Origin: an uncultured Ramlibacter sp.
Lineage (GTDB): Bacteria > Pseudomonadota > Gammaproteobacteria > Burkholderiales > Burkholderiaceae_C
Length of the DNA stretch: 64,000 nucleotides
Direction: 5' to 3'
Assembly (NCBI RefSeq): GCF_936925435.1
Contig: NZ_CAKZHQ010000004.1
Location: 291,464 to 355,463, forward strand
The notes beneath the pieces were generated by a model. The model saw nothing but the letters and a program-made list of their open reading frames with translations, made no database searches and was not told the DNA's origin. Of this stretch, positions 33,813 to 43,783 are shown piece after piece (within the stretch, counting starts at the first letter, position 1; the number at the start of each line of letters is the position of its first letter). A program made the translations under genes and the position numbers.

Positions 33813-35473
33813 ACGGACAGCCCGAACCCGTCCTGGTCGTGGACGATCTGCATGTGGCGCTGCCGCCGGGCAGCGACCGCCCCTTTGCGGTCCAGGGCGT
33901 CAGCCTGACCATCCACCCAGGCCGGACGCTGTGTGTGGTGGGCGAATCCGGCTCGGGCAAATCGGTGATGGCCACCGCCATCATGGGCTTGCTGGCGCGC
34001 GAACTGAAGCCGGGGCCAGGCCGCATCGTGCTGGGCGGCGAATCGCTGCTGGATGCTTCGGCGCAGCGCCTGCGCGCCTTGCGCGGCCAGGCGATGGGCA
34101 TGGTGTTCCAAGAACCGATGACGGCGTTGAACCCCGTGATGCGCTGCGGCGATCAGATCGACGAACTGCTGCGCCAGCACACCGACTGGGGCGCGAAACG
34201 CCGCGGCGAGGCGGTGCTGGACATCCTGCGGCGCGTCAAGCTGCCCGAGCCCGAGCGCATGCTGCGCAGCTATCCGCACCAGCTGTCGGGTGGCCAGCGC
34301 CAGCGCATCGTGATTGCGATGGCGGTGATCCTGGAACCGGCCCTCCTGATCTGCGACGAGCCGACCACCGCGCTGGACGTCACCACCCAGAAAGAGATCC
34401 TCAAACTGATTGCGCAGCTGCAGGAAGACCGGTCCAGTGGCCGGCGCCAGGCCTGCGCCGTGCTCTTCATCACACACGACATGGGTGTGGTGGCCGAGAT
34501 CGCCGACGACGTGCTGGTGATGCACCAGGGTCACGCCGTTGAGTACGGCACGCGCGACGAGGTGCTGCTGCGACCCCAGGCCGACTACACCCGGATGCTG
34601 CTGGCGGCCGTGCCCAGCATGACGCCGCCGCCGGCGCGCCCTGCCCCAGCGGGCCCGCCGCTGCTGCGCGGCAAGGAGGTCGGCAAGACCTACCGCGCGC
34701 GCGACTGGCTGGGCCGCAGCCGGCTGACCAACGCATTGCAGGCGGCCTCGGTTGCGGTGCATGGCGGTGAGACCGTGGGCATCGTCGGCGAATCCGGCTC
34801 GGGCAAATCGACCCTGGCGCGCTGCCTGATCCGGCTGATCGACCCGACGGCGGGCGAGGTGCTTTGGGGCCGGACCGGGCAGGACAAGGCAGACGACCCG
34901 CTGGGCGCAGTGCTGGACGTGGCCCGCTTCAGCGAAGGCCAGCTGCGGCCTTTGCGCAACCAGGTGCAGGTGGTGTTCCAGGACCCCAATCGCTCGCTCA
35001 ACCCGCGCCGCAAGGTGGGTGATTCGATCATCGAAGGCGCCATCAATTTCGGCGCCACCCACGCGCAAGCCCTGGAACTCGCAGCCAGTCTGATGGAAAA
35101 AGTGAGGCTGCCCGTCGATGGGCTGCAGCGCTACCCCAGCCAGTTCTCCGGCGGGCAGCGCCAGCGCATCGCGATCGCGCGCGCTCTGGCTTGCCGGCCG
35201 CGCGTGCTGGTGGCCGACGAGGCCGTGAGCGCCCTGGACGTGAGCGTGCAGGCGCAGATCCTGAAACTGCTGCGCGAGATCCAGGCAGAGCTGGGTCTGG
35301 GGCTGCTGTTCATCACGCACGACCTGCGCGTCGCCGCCCAGTTGTGCGACCGCGTCATCGTGATGCACCATGGGGCGATCGTGGAAGAAGGGCTGACAGG
35401 CAGCCTGTACGCCGATCCGCAACACGACTACACACGCCGGCTGCTGGCAGCCGCGCCGGGAGGCATCGCTTGA
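33809..35473 (+). CDS. Dipeptide ABC transporter ATP-binding protein, fused DppD-DppF type
   Basis: Two Walker A (GESGSGKS) and two LSGGQRQRI/FSGGQRQRI signatures in one ORF. Confidence 0.94.
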   Translation: MNGQPEPVLVVDDLHVALPPGSDRPFAVQGVSLTIHPGRTLCVVGESGSGKSVMATAIMGLLARELKPGPGRIVLGGESLLDASAQRLRALRGQAMGMVFQEPMTALNPVMRCGDQIDELLRQHTDWGAKRRGEAVLDILRRVKLPEPERMLRSYPHQLSGGQRQRIVIAMAVILEPALLICDEPTTALDVTTQKEILKLIAQLQEDRSSGRRQACAVLFITHDMGVVAEIADDVLVMHQGHAVEYGTRDEVLLRPQADYTRMLLAAVPSMTPPPARPAPAGPPLLRGKEVGKTYRARDWLGRSRLTNALQAASVAVHGGETVGIVGESGSGKSTLARCLIRLIDPTAGEVLWGRTGQDKADDPLGAVLDVARFSEGQLRPLRNQVQVVFQDPNRSLNPRRKVGDSIIEGAINFGATHAQALELAASLMEKVRLPVDGLQRYPSQFSGGQRQRIAIARALACRPRVLVADEAVSALDVSVQAQILKLLREIQAELGLGLLFITHDLRVAAQLCDRVIVMHHGAIVEEGLTGSLYADPQHDYTRRLLAAAPGGIA

Positions 35474-36969
35474 AGATTCTCGTGGCTGGTTACCAGCATG
35501 AAACCAATACGTTCGCGCCGACCAAGGCCGACTGGGCGGCCTTCAACCGGGGCGATTCGTTTCCCGCCTTCATCCACGGCCAGGCCATGCTGGACAAGTT
35601 GTCGGGCATCAACATCCCCATCGGCGGTTTCATCGATGCCGCGCGCACCAGGGGCTGGCAGCTGGTTCCCAGCAGCTGGTGCGGCGCGATCCCCTCGTCG
35701 TATGTGACCGAGGACGCGTTCGAGCGCATCAGCGCGTCCATCCTGGCCGATGTGCACAAGGGTGGCTTCGACGCGGTCTACCTCGACCTGCACGGCGCGG
35801 CCGTCGCCGAGCATGTGGATGACACCGAGGGCGAACTGCTCGCGCGCATCCGGCGCGTCGTCGGCGCCGCCATCCCCATCGTGGCGAGCCTGGACCTGCA
35901 TGCCAACGTCACCCACCGCATGTTGCAGGAGGCCGATGCGCTGGTCGCCTACCGCAGTTACCCCCACGTCGACATGGCCGCCACCGGCGAGCTGGCGGCG
36001 CAGTTGCTGGCACGCCGCTTCCAGCTGGGCCGGCGCGAGCCCCTGCACTTTCAGCGTCTGCCCTTCCTCATCCCGCTGAACGCGCAGAGCACCTGGATGG
36101 AGCCGGCCAAGGGTGTCTATGAAGAACTGCTGGAACTGGACCGGGATTTCGATTCGGTGCTGAGTTTTTGCATGGCGTTTCCGGCGGCAGACTTCGCGGA
36201 ATGCGCGCCCATGGTCTGGGGCCATGGCGCGCAGGCCGAGGCAGCGGTGCGGCGCCTGGCCGAACGCGTGACCGAGCCCACCCAGTGGCGCCTGACGACG
36301 CTGGACGCGGCCGATGCCGTGGTCCATGCACTGGCGCTGGCCACCAACCGCAGCCAGCCGGTGGTGCTGGCGGACACCCAGGACAACCCGGGCGCGGGCG
36401 GCGACAGCAACACCACGGGCATGCTGCACGCCCTGCTGCAACAGGGGGCAGGCCGGCGCTTTCCCGGCCAGGTCGCGCTCGGCCTGCTGTTCGATTCCGA
36501 AGCTGCGGCCATGGCTGCCGCGGCAGGCGTAGGCGCCACCATCTCCACCACGCTGGGCAAGGCGGTGCCGACCTTCACAGGAAACCTGAGCGACCCGCCG
36601 GTGCGCGGCGAGTTCAAGGTGCGCGCAGTGCACGACGGCAAGGTCACACTCAAGGGCCCGATGATGACCGGGCTCACCGTGCACCTGGGGCCCTGCGCCT
36701 GCCTTGAAATCGATGGCGTGCTGGTTGCGGTGGCCAGTGGCAAGAAGCAGATGCTGGACCGCGAGCTGTTCCGCATGGTGGGCATCACGCCCGAGGCGAT
36801 GAAACTCATCGTGGTGAAAAGCAGCAACCATTTCCGCGCCGACTTCACGCCGCTGGTGGCCGATGCGGCCACCGACATCCTGGTTGCCAAGGCAGCCGGG
36901 CCGATGGCCGCCGACCCGGCCGATCTGCCGTGGAAGCATTTGCCCGCGTCCACCCGGCGCAGGCCCTGA
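35470..36969 (+). CDS. M81 family metallopeptidase (MlrC-like)
   Basis: TTG start (overlap with upstream stop); KILVAGYQHETNTFAPTKADW, DLHGAAVAEHVDDTEGELL, DTQDNPGAGGDSNTTG. Confidence 0.92.
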   Translation: MKILVAGYQHETNTFAPTKADWAAFNRGDSFPAFIHGQAMLDKLSGINIPIGGFIDAARTRGWQLVPSSWCGAIPSSYVTEDAFERISASILADVHKGGFDAVYLDLHGAAVAEHVDDTEGELLARIRRVVGAAIPIVASLDLHANVTHRMLQEADALVAYRSYPHVDMAATGELAAQLLARRFQLGRREPLHFQRLPFLIPLNAQSTWMEPAKGVYEELLELDRDFDSVLSFCMAFPAADFAECAPMVWGHGAQAEAAVRRLAERVTEPTQWRLTTLDAADAVVHALALATNRSQPVVLADTQDNPGAGGDSNTTGMLHALLQQGAGRRFPGQVALGLLFDSEAAAMAAAAGVGATISTTLGKAVPTFTGNLSDPPVRGEFKVRAVHDGKVTLKGPMMTGLTVHLGPCACLEIDGVLVAVASGKKQMLDRELFRMVGITPEAMKLIVVKSSNHFRADFTPLVADAATDILVAKAAGPMAADPADLPWKHLPASTRRRP

Positions 36970-36993
36970 ACAGTTCCCTGGACGGAGGACCCG

Positions 36994-38436
36994 ATGGCGC
37001 AAGCAGAACATCCCCAGGACCTGGCCGATTGCACGGCCACCGAGCTGCTGCAGCTGTACCGAAGCGGCGCCGCCTCGCCGGTGGAAGCCACGCGCGCGGT
37101 GCTGGCGCGCATCGACAAGCACAACCCGCAGCTCAACGCCTTCTGCCTGGTGGCGCATGCAAGCGCGATGGAATCCGCACAGCAGAGCGAAGCGCGCTGG
37201 CAGCAGTTTCGCTCCCATGGCCAGGCCTGTGGTGCGCTCGAGGGCGTGCCGGTCTCGGTCAAGGACCTGATCCTGACCGCGGGCATGCCCACCCTGCGCG
37301 GTAGCCATACCGTGGATGCGAACCAGGCCTGGGATGTGGACGCCCCTGCCACCGCGCGTCTGCGGGAAGCCGGCGCGGTGATTCTGGGCAAGACCAGCAC
37401 GCCGGAATTCGGCTGCAAGGGCGAAACCAATTCCCCCCGCACGGGCATCACCCGCAATCCCTGGGACGTGCGCAAGACACCCGGCGGCTCGTCGGGCGGC
37501 GCGGCCGGCGCGGTGGCCTGCGGCATGGGACCGCTGGCCATCGGCACGGACGGCGCCGGGTCGGTGCGCATCCCGGCGGCGTTTTGCGGCAACGTCGGCC
37601 TCAAGCCCAGCTTTGGCCGGGTGCCGGCCTATCCGCTGTCGCCGTTCGGCTCGGTCGCCCACCTGGGGCCACACAGCCGCAGCGTGGCCGACGCGGCTGT
37701 GTTGATGAATGTGCTCAAGCAGCCCGACGCGCGCGACTGGACGTCGCTGCCCTTCGATGCCACGGATTACCTCGATGGCCTGGAAGACGGCATCCGGGGC
37801 TTGCGCATCGCCTGGTCGCCGACGCTGGGCTATGCCATGGGCGTGGACCCTGAGGTCGCGCAAGCGGTTGCGGCCGCGGTGGAGCAACTGGCCGACCTGG
37901 GCGCCCATGTGGAGCAGATCGACCCGGGTTTCGACGACCCGCTGGAGATCAGCACCGGCCTGTGGTTTGCCGGGGCATGGACCATCTGGAACACACTCAG
38001 TCCGGCGCAACAGGCGCTGACCGACCCGGACTTTCGCGCCGAGGCATTGATCGGTGAATCATTCAGCGCGCTGGACCTGCAGCGCCTGCAGCTGCGGCGC
38101 GGCGCGCTCGGCTCGCACATGCGCCAGTTCATGCAGCGCTTTGACCTGCTGGTCACGCCCAGCGTCGCCGTGCCGGCGTTCGATGCCAGGCCTGCCGGCC
38201 ACACGCCCATGGATCCGCAAGCCATGCTCGGCTGGACGCCGTTTTCCTACCCCTTCAACCTCACGCAGCAGCCGGCCAGCACCGTGCCCTGCGGCCTGAG
38301 CAAAGCGGGATTGCCCATTGGGGTGCAGTTCGTCGGGCCGATGTTCGGCGATGCGCTGGTGCTGCGGGCCTCGCGGGCTTATGAGGCTGCGCGCACCTGC
38401 AGCGTGGATTTCATGAGGCCGGTGCCGCTGCGGTAG
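36994..38436 (+). CDS. Amidase (amidase signature family)
   Basis: GVPVSVKDLILTAGMPTLRGS, KTPGGSSGGAAGAVACGMGPLAIGTDGAGSVRIPAAFCG. Confidence 0.95.
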   Translation: MAQAEHPQDLADCTATELLQLYRSGAASPVEATRAVLARIDKHNPQLNAFCLVAHASAMESAQQSEARWQQFRSHGQACGALEGVPVSVKDLILTAGMPTLRGSHTVDANQAWDVDAPATARLREAGAVILGKTSTPEFGCKGETNSPRTGITRNPWDVRKTPGGSSGGAAGAVACGMGPLAIGTDGAGSVRIPAAFCGNVGLKPSFGRVPAYPLSPFGSVAHLGPHSRSVADAAVLMNVLKQPDARDWTSLPFDATDYLDGLEDGIRGLRIAWSPTLGYAMGVDPEVAQAVAAAVEQLADLGAHVEQIDPGFDDPLEISTGLWFAGAWTIWNTLSPAQQALTDPDFRAEALIGESFSALDLQRLQLRRGALGSHMRQFMQRFDLLVTPSVAVPAFDARPAGHTPMDPQAMLGWTPFSYPFNLTQQPASTVPCGLSKAGLPIGVQFVGPMFGDALVLRASRAYEAARTCSVDFMRPVPLR

Positions 38437-38529
38437 GCCTTGCAACCATCAAATATCCTGCCCAAGCGCTTCCCATTGGGTGACGTCTGCTTCTGCGCGA
38501 GAGCGAACGCCGCGAAAAGCAGCAGCCCG

Positions 38530-39756
38530 CTAACGCATGCCGCCTGCAAGCTGCCGGGCCTGTGGCTTCTGACGCAGTCGGTACATCGCAACGCAGCCCA
38601 GCAGCGGGCCGATGGCCAGCATGCCAAAGGCACCGGGCCATCCGGCCGCTGTGACGACCTTGGGCACCAAATGGATGCTGACCAGCGTCAGCAGGAAGCC
38701 GGCACAGGTCTGCACCGTCAACAAGGTTCCCACGGATGACGGCTCGGCCAGCTCGGCGATGCTGGCGGAAAACTGGGCAGAGTCGGCGATCACGGTCACA
38801 CCCCAGACCAGAGCAACGGCAATCACGGCCCAGGGCGGCGCCCCGAGCATCCAGCCAATGAGCAGTGCACAGGCCGCGCTGACGGCCATGGAGCCTATGG
38901 TGACTGCGGTGCGACCGTAGCGATCAGCCAGCAGGCCGCCACCCCACGCACCGACCACGCCGGCGGCAATCGTCACAAAGGTCCACAGGCTGGCGCTGTG
39001 GGCGGCGTCGGGGAGTCCGTTGCGGTTGAAGCTGGCCTCCAGGAACACGGCCAGCCAAGCCCACATCGCATAGAGCTCCCACATGTGGCCCAGATAACCC
39101 AGGTTGACCAGCCGCAGGGCAGGATTGCGCCAGGCCTGCACGAAGTTCGACAGATCGAGCCGTACAGCGCGCGTGATGTTCGGTCCCACCTCGCACAGCA
39201 GCACCCCCAGCCCCGATAGCGCCGCACAGCTTGCGGCAACCGCATAGACCAGGCGCCAGTCGACGCCGCCACTGGCCGCCAACAGGTGCGGGCTGGCGGA
39301 TCCCAGGGTCAATGCCCCCACGAGCAAGCCGATCAACAGCCCCATATCGCGATGCGCCCACGTTGCCGCCAGGCGCATCCCCACCGGATAGACGCCCGCC
39401 ATGCACATGCCGGTCAAAAAGCGCAGTGCGTAGACGAGCAGCCCGGTCGGCGGCAGGAACGCCAGCGACGCCGTGGCCGCCGCAGCGACCAGCGCAGAGC
39501 CCATGAAAAGCCGTCGGGGATCGAACCGGTCGGCCAGGCAGAGAACGGCGCTCAGGATGGTCCCGGTCACGAAGCCGGCTTGCAGCGCGCTCGTCAGAAG
39601 TGCCGCGGACTGCTCGCTGACCGATTGGCTGCGCCCAATGGCAGAGACCACCGAGGCCGACGCGAACCAGACCGTCATGGCGCCCACTTCGCACAGCAGC
39701 AGGATGGCGAGCGAGAAAGCCTTGGCGCGCTTGCGGCTTGGGTCGTGAACACTCAT
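38530..39756 (-). CDS. MFS transporter
   Basis: MSVHDPSRKRAKAFSLAILLLCEVGAMTVWFASASVV; GVYPVGMRLAATWAHRDMGLLIGLLVGALTLGSASPHLL. Confidence 0.88.
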   Translation of the reverse strand: MSVHDPSRKRAKAFSLAILLLCEVGAMTVWFASASVVSAIGRSQSVSEQSAALLTSALQAGFVTGTILSAVLCLADRFDPRRLFMGSALVAAAATASLAFLPPTGLLVYALRFLTGMCMAGVYPVGMRLAATWAHRDMGLLIGLLVGALTLGSASPHLLAASGGVDWRLVYAVAASCAALSGLGVLLCEVGPNITRAVRLDLSNFVQAWRNPALRLVNLGYLGHMWELYAMWAWLAVFLEASFNRNGLPDAAHSASLWTFVTIAAGVVGAWGGGLLADRYGRTAVTIGSMAVSAACALLIGWMLGAPPWAVIAVALVWGVTVIADSAQFSASIAELAEPSSVGTLLTVQTCAGFLLTLVSIHLVPKVVTAAGWPGAFGMLAIGPLLGCVAMYRLRQKPQARQLAGGMR

Positions 39757-39776
39757 GGCTTGGGCTGGCTTGAGCT

Positions 39777-40277
39777 TCAGGCCAGGGTGGACGTGCTCTG
39801 ATTGAGGCGATGGTAGCCGCGGCCAAAATACACAAGGCCATCGCCGCTCGCCCCGGACCGCACCGCCTTGACCGCACACGAGAACACCGTGTGGGTCCCG
39901 ACCTCCATGGTCGACATGATCTCGCAGTCGAGCGACACCAGCGCGTCGCGCAGCGCCGGCGCTCCGGTGGCCAGGACATCCCACTGGGCCAGGCCAAAGC
40001 GCTCGTCGGCGCTGATGTTCTTCGTTGCGAAGCGCTCCGCGATCAGGCGTTGCTCGGCCGACAGGACATTGACGCACAGGCTGCCGGCCGCCTTGAAGGC
40101 CGCATTGTTCTGGCTGTTGCGGTTGATGCAGACAAGCAATGTGGGCGGCTCGTCGGTGACGCTGCACACGGCGCAGACCGTGCAGCCGACCCGGCCATCA
40201 GGACCGCTACCGGTGACAACGTTCACAGCGGCGCCAAGCTTGGCCATCGCCTCTCTGTAGCTCTGCTTGTCAACCAT
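39777..40277 (-). CDS. Flavin reductase-like domain protein
   Basis: YREAMAKLGAAVNVVTGSGPDGRVGCTVCAVCSVTDEPPTLLVCINRNS. Confidence 0.9.
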   Translation of the reverse strand: MVDKQSYREAMAKLGAAVNVVTGSGPDGRVGCTVCAVCSVTDEPPTLLVCINRNSQNNAAFKAAGSLCVNVLSAEQRLIAERFATKNISADERFGLAQWDVLATGAPALRDALVSLDCEIMSTMEVGTHTVFSCAVKAVRSGASGDGLVYFGRGYHRLNQSTSTLA

Positions 40278-40309
40278 CTTGCGTTCCTCTTGGCCGATGC
40301 GCACTGAAG

Positions 40310-41677
40310 TCACGCGCCGGCGAGCTTGCGGTACTGCTGCGCAGGGTGGCTTTGCGGCAGCCGATCGCGGCCGAACAGCTTGGCGCGCAGCGAGCCGGGC
40401 GCGTATTGCGTCTTGTAGACGCCGCGCTCCTGCAACAGCGGGATGACGAGAGAGATGACATCGTCGAAACATTCCGGCACCACAGTGCGCGACAGGTTGA
40501 AACCGTCGACATCCGCCTCGGTGGTCCAGGCAACCAGCGCGTCCGCGACGCTCTGTGCCGACCCCACCAGCGGCTGCTGCCGGCTGCCCAGAACCATCTG
40601 CTCGAGCAGCTTGCGCTTGGTCCACTGCGGCCCGGCGCTGCGTGTCATGGCATCGACGTTGGACACGATCGCCTGGCTCTTGCCCGTCTCGATCGGCTCG
40701 TCCATGTCGTACTTCGCGAAGTCGATGCCCATCGAGGCCGCCGCGTGAACCAAAGCCGCCTCGGAGTTCACGTAGCTCCGGTACTCGGCGTATTTCTCCT
40801 GCGCTTCGCCATCCGTGCGACCGGTGATCACGGTGGCACCGACGAACACCTTGATGTCCGACCCGGCACGCCCGTTCTCGACGGCCAGGCTGCGGATGTC
40901 GTCGACGATCTTCCTGACGTCCGGCTTGCTCTGGCCATTGACGAAGACGCACTCCGCGTGGCTTGCGGCGAAACGCGAGCCGCGCGCCGACGAGCCGGCC
41001 TGGTAGAGCACCGGGGTGCGCTGCAGAGAAGGCTCGCTCAGGTGCATCGCATCGACCTTGTACTGGGGCCCTTCGTGGTGCACGACATGGACCTTGGCCG
41101 GGTCTGCGTAGAGGCCGCGCGCCCGGTCGCGCAGGACGGCGCCGTCTTCCCAGCTGCCTTCCCAGAGCTTGTAGACAAGCGACATGTACTCGTCGGCAAG
41201 GTCGTAGCGATCGTCGTGTGCCGTCTGGCCGGTGAGGCCAACCGCGCGCGCCGCGCTGTCGAGGTAGCCGGTCACGATGTTCCAGCCGATGCGGCCACCG
41301 GTGAGATGGTCCAGCGTCGACATGCGGCGGGCGAACAGATAGGGCGTTTCGTACGTGAGGTTGGCGGTCACCCCGAAGCCCAGGTGCCGGGTCGCGGCAG
41401 CCATCGCCGGAATCAGCAGGGTCGGATCGTTGACCGGAACCTGGACCGCGCCTCGCAGCGCTGCGTCGGCACTGCCACCCAACACGTCGTACACGCCGAC
41501 GACGTCGGCGAAGAAGATGCCGTCGAACAGCCCTGCCTCGAGCTTGCGGGCGTAGTCCGTCCAGTAATGGATGTCGAGGTAGCGCATCGACTGGTCGCGC
41601 GGATGGGCCCACAGGCCCTGCTGGATGTGGCCGACGCAGTTCATGTCGAACGCGTTGAAGTGGATTTGACGGGTCAT
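40310..41677 (-). CDS. LLM class flavin-dependent monooxygenase (NtaA/SnaA/DszA family)
   Basis: MTRQIHFNAFDMNCVGHIQQGLWAHPRDQS; RMSTLDHLTGGRIGWNIVTGYLDSAARA; PVLYQAGSSARGSRFAASHAECVFV. Confidence 0.93.
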   Translation of the reverse strand: MTRQIHFNAFDMNCVGHIQQGLWAHPRDQSMRYLDIHYWTDYARKLEAGLFDGIFFADVVGVYDVLGGSADAALRGAVQVPVNDPTLLIPAMAAATRHLGFGVTANLTYETPYLFARRMSTLDHLTGGRIGWNIVTGYLDSAARAVGLTGQTAHDDRYDLADEYMSLVYKLWEGSWEDGAVLRDRARGLYADPAKVHVVHHEGPQYKVDAMHLSEPSLQRTPVLYQAGSSARGSRFAASHAECVFVNGQSKPDVRKIVDDIRSLAVENGRAGSDIKVFVGATVITGRTDGEAQEKYAEYRSYVNSEAALVHAAASMGIDFAKYDMDEPIETGKSQAIVSNVDAMTRSAGPQWTKRKLLEQMVLGSRQQPLVGSAQSVADALVAWTTEADVDGFNLSRTVVPECFDDVISLVIPLLQERGVYKTQYAPGSLRAKLFGRDRLPQSHPAQQYRKLAGA

Positions 41678-41758
41678 GGCAGCTTCCTTGCCAGTCCAGC
41701 ATAATGGACGATCGACCACTTTGGAAGATATTTTCCCGATTCGATTCAATAGAGGCAA

Positions 41759-42316
41759 ATGAGCGACAACCCCTCCGACGCCATCTCGGCCTCCCTCAAG
41801 AAGGAGCGCATTGCCCGCGGCTGGTCACTGGCCGACTTGTCCGAGCGCTCCGGCGTCTCCAAGGCCATGATCAGCAAGATCGAACGCAACGAAGCCAGCC
41901 CCACGGCAACCGTGCTGGGCAAATTGTCGGGAGCATTCGGTCTGGCCCTGTCGGCGCTGCTGGCGCTGGCCGAACGGCAGGGTGAGCGAATCAGTCGCCA
42001 CGGGGCGCAGCCAGTCTGGCAGGACCCCGAAAGCGGTTACTTGCGTCGCATGCTTTCGCCTGCAGACCACGGGGTGCTTGAGCTGCTTGAGATTGAACTG
42101 CCCGCCAATGTGCGTGTGTCCTACCCAGCCACGGCTTTCGTGTTTCAGCACCAGCAGATCCTCGTCACCCATGGGACGCTCGTGTTTCAGGAGGGCGCCA
42201 CTGCGCACCGTTTGGAAACGGGTGATTGCCTGCAGCTGGGCCCACCCGCGGATTGCAGCTTTTTCAATCCCGGCAAGCAAGCGTGCAGGTATCTTCTCGC
42301 GCTCGTGCGTCGCTAA
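41759..42316 (+). CDS. XRE-family regulator with cupin domain
   Basis: LKKERIARGWSLADLSERSGVSKAMISKIERNEASPTATVLGKL; C-terminal cupin-like region. Confidence 0.88.
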   Translation: MSDNPSDAISASLKKERIARGWSLADLSERSGVSKAMISKIERNEASPTATVLGKLSGAFGLALSALLALAERQGERISRHGAQPVWQDPESGYLRRMLSPADHGVLELLEIELPANVRVSYPATAFVFQHQQILVTHGTLVFQEGATAHRLETGDCLQLGPPADCSFFNPGKQACRYLLALVRR

Positions 42317-42368
42317 GACTTCCTCCGCCTGGCGCTCTGCTTCGGGCCGGAAGCGGTCTTGGGCTCTC

Positions 42369-43694
42369 TCAGAACATCAGCCGTGCAAGGAGCAAGCCGA
42401 CGGCCACCGTCACCGAGGTCGCGATCAGGCCCGGGACCATGAACGAGTGGTTGAGCACGTACTTGCCGATCTTGGTCGTGCCCGACAGGTCGAAATTGAT
42501 CGCCGCGATCAGCGAACCGTATGTCGGAATGAAGAAGTAGCCGTTGACCGAGGGGAACATGGCGATCAGGAACTGCGGCGGGATGCCCAGGGCCATGCCC
42601 AGCGGCATCAGCGCCCGCGTGGTCGCGGCCTGGCTGTAGAGCAGCACCGAGGCGAAAAACAGACCGAACGCGAAGGTCCATGGCGCAGCCTGCGCCCAGC
42701 GGCCGATCGCGGGCACGATGACGTCCTTGTGGGCCGCGATGAAGCTGTCGCCCAGCCAGGCCAGGCCGAAGATGCCGATCACCGCCACCACGCCGGCGCG
42801 CAGTGTTGCCGTCTTTGGCACCTCGTCGACATCGACCCTGGCCGCCAGCAGCATCAGCGCGGCGACCGACATCATGACGATCTCGATCACCGTCGGCATC
42901 GCCAGAGCGCTCTTGTCACCAGGCAGGGTGCGCAGCGCCGGGAAGAAGCCGAACAGCACGACGAGCGCCACCCCGGCCAGGAAGATGAAGGCGGCGGTTT
43001 TCGCGCCAGGCTTCAGGGGCGGCCGCTGCTGCGAAGTCTTCGCTGCCGGAGCCTCGCCGGCCTGCAGCCGCGCCTGGTACTCGGGATCGTCGGCCAGATC
43101 CTTGCCCAGGAATGTCGAAACGATCGCCGCCACGATGACGCCGGTGAGGGACGCTGGCACGCAGACCATCAGGATCTGCGGCAGGCCCCATTGCGTGAGG
43201 CCCTTCTCGGCGAACAGGCCGACCATCGCAGCCGTGGCCGCAGCGACAGGGCTCGCGGTGACGGCCTGTTGCGAAGCGATCGTGGCGATGGCCATCGGCC
43301 GTTCGGGCCGGATACCGGACTGATGCGCGGTCTCGTAGATGACAGGTAGCAGCGGGTAGACGATGTGGCCCGTTCCCGCCAGGAAGGTGAAGCTCCAGGT
43401 CGTGAGAGGCGCGACGATCGTCACATACTTCGGATTGGCGCGGATGATGCGCTCGGCGATGCGAACGAGGAAGTCGATCCCGCCGGCGGCATCCATCACC
43501 GACGCGGCCATGATCACGGCCAGGATGATCAGCATCACGTCGATCGGCGCCGACGTGGGATGAACGCCGAACACCACCACCAGCACCAGCAGGCCCACGG
43601 CGCCCCACAGGCCCAGGCCCACACCCGAATAGCGCGCCCCCATCCAGATGGCCGCGAGCACGACGACGAACTGCAGGAGGATCGAAAGGGTCAA
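42369..43694 (-). CDS. Anaerobic C4-dicarboxylate transporter (DcuA/DcuB-like)
   Basis: PIDVMLIILAVIMAASVMDAAGGIDFLVRIAERIIRANPKYVTIVAPLTTWSFTFLAGTGHIVYPLLPVIYE. Confidence 0.9.
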   Translation of the reverse strand: MTLSILLQFVVVLAAIWMGARYSGVGLGLWGAVGLLVLVVVFGVHPTSAPIDVMLIILAVIMAASVMDAAGGIDFLVRIAERIIRANPKYVTIVAPLTTWSFTFLAGTGHIVYPLLPVIYETAHQSGIRPERPMAIATIASQQAVTASPVAAATAAMVGLFAEKGLTQWGLPQILMVCVPASLTGVIVAAIVSTFLGKDLADDPEYQARLQAGEAPAAKTSQQRPPLKPGAKTAAFIFLAGVALVVLFGFFPALRTLPGDKSALAMPTVIEIVMMSVAALMLLAARVDVDEVPKTATLRAGVVAVIGIFGLAWLGDSFIAAHKDVIVPAIGRWAQAAPWTFAFGLFFASVLLYSQAATTRALMPLGMALGIPPQFLIAMFPSVNGYFFIPTYGSLIAAINFDLSGTTKIGKYVLNHSFMVPGLIATSVTVAVGLLLARLMF

Positions 43695-43783
43695 TGCGAT
43701 CTCCAGGGTTGGCCCGGCACGGGCGGATCACCACTGCTTCAACTGTAGCCGGATCAGGTTTTCGGCAAGGTCCGCCTCCCGAT

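Noticed and set aside
30255-35425. Long minus-strand ORFs (642 and 716 aa)
   Set aside because: Antisense to clear ABC transporter genes, composition typical of spurious ORFs
41678-41758. Possible operator in the LLM monooxygenase / XRE divergent region
   Set aside because: Only short palindromic pieces such as CGATCG; no repeated or extended symmetry as at 5.3 kb
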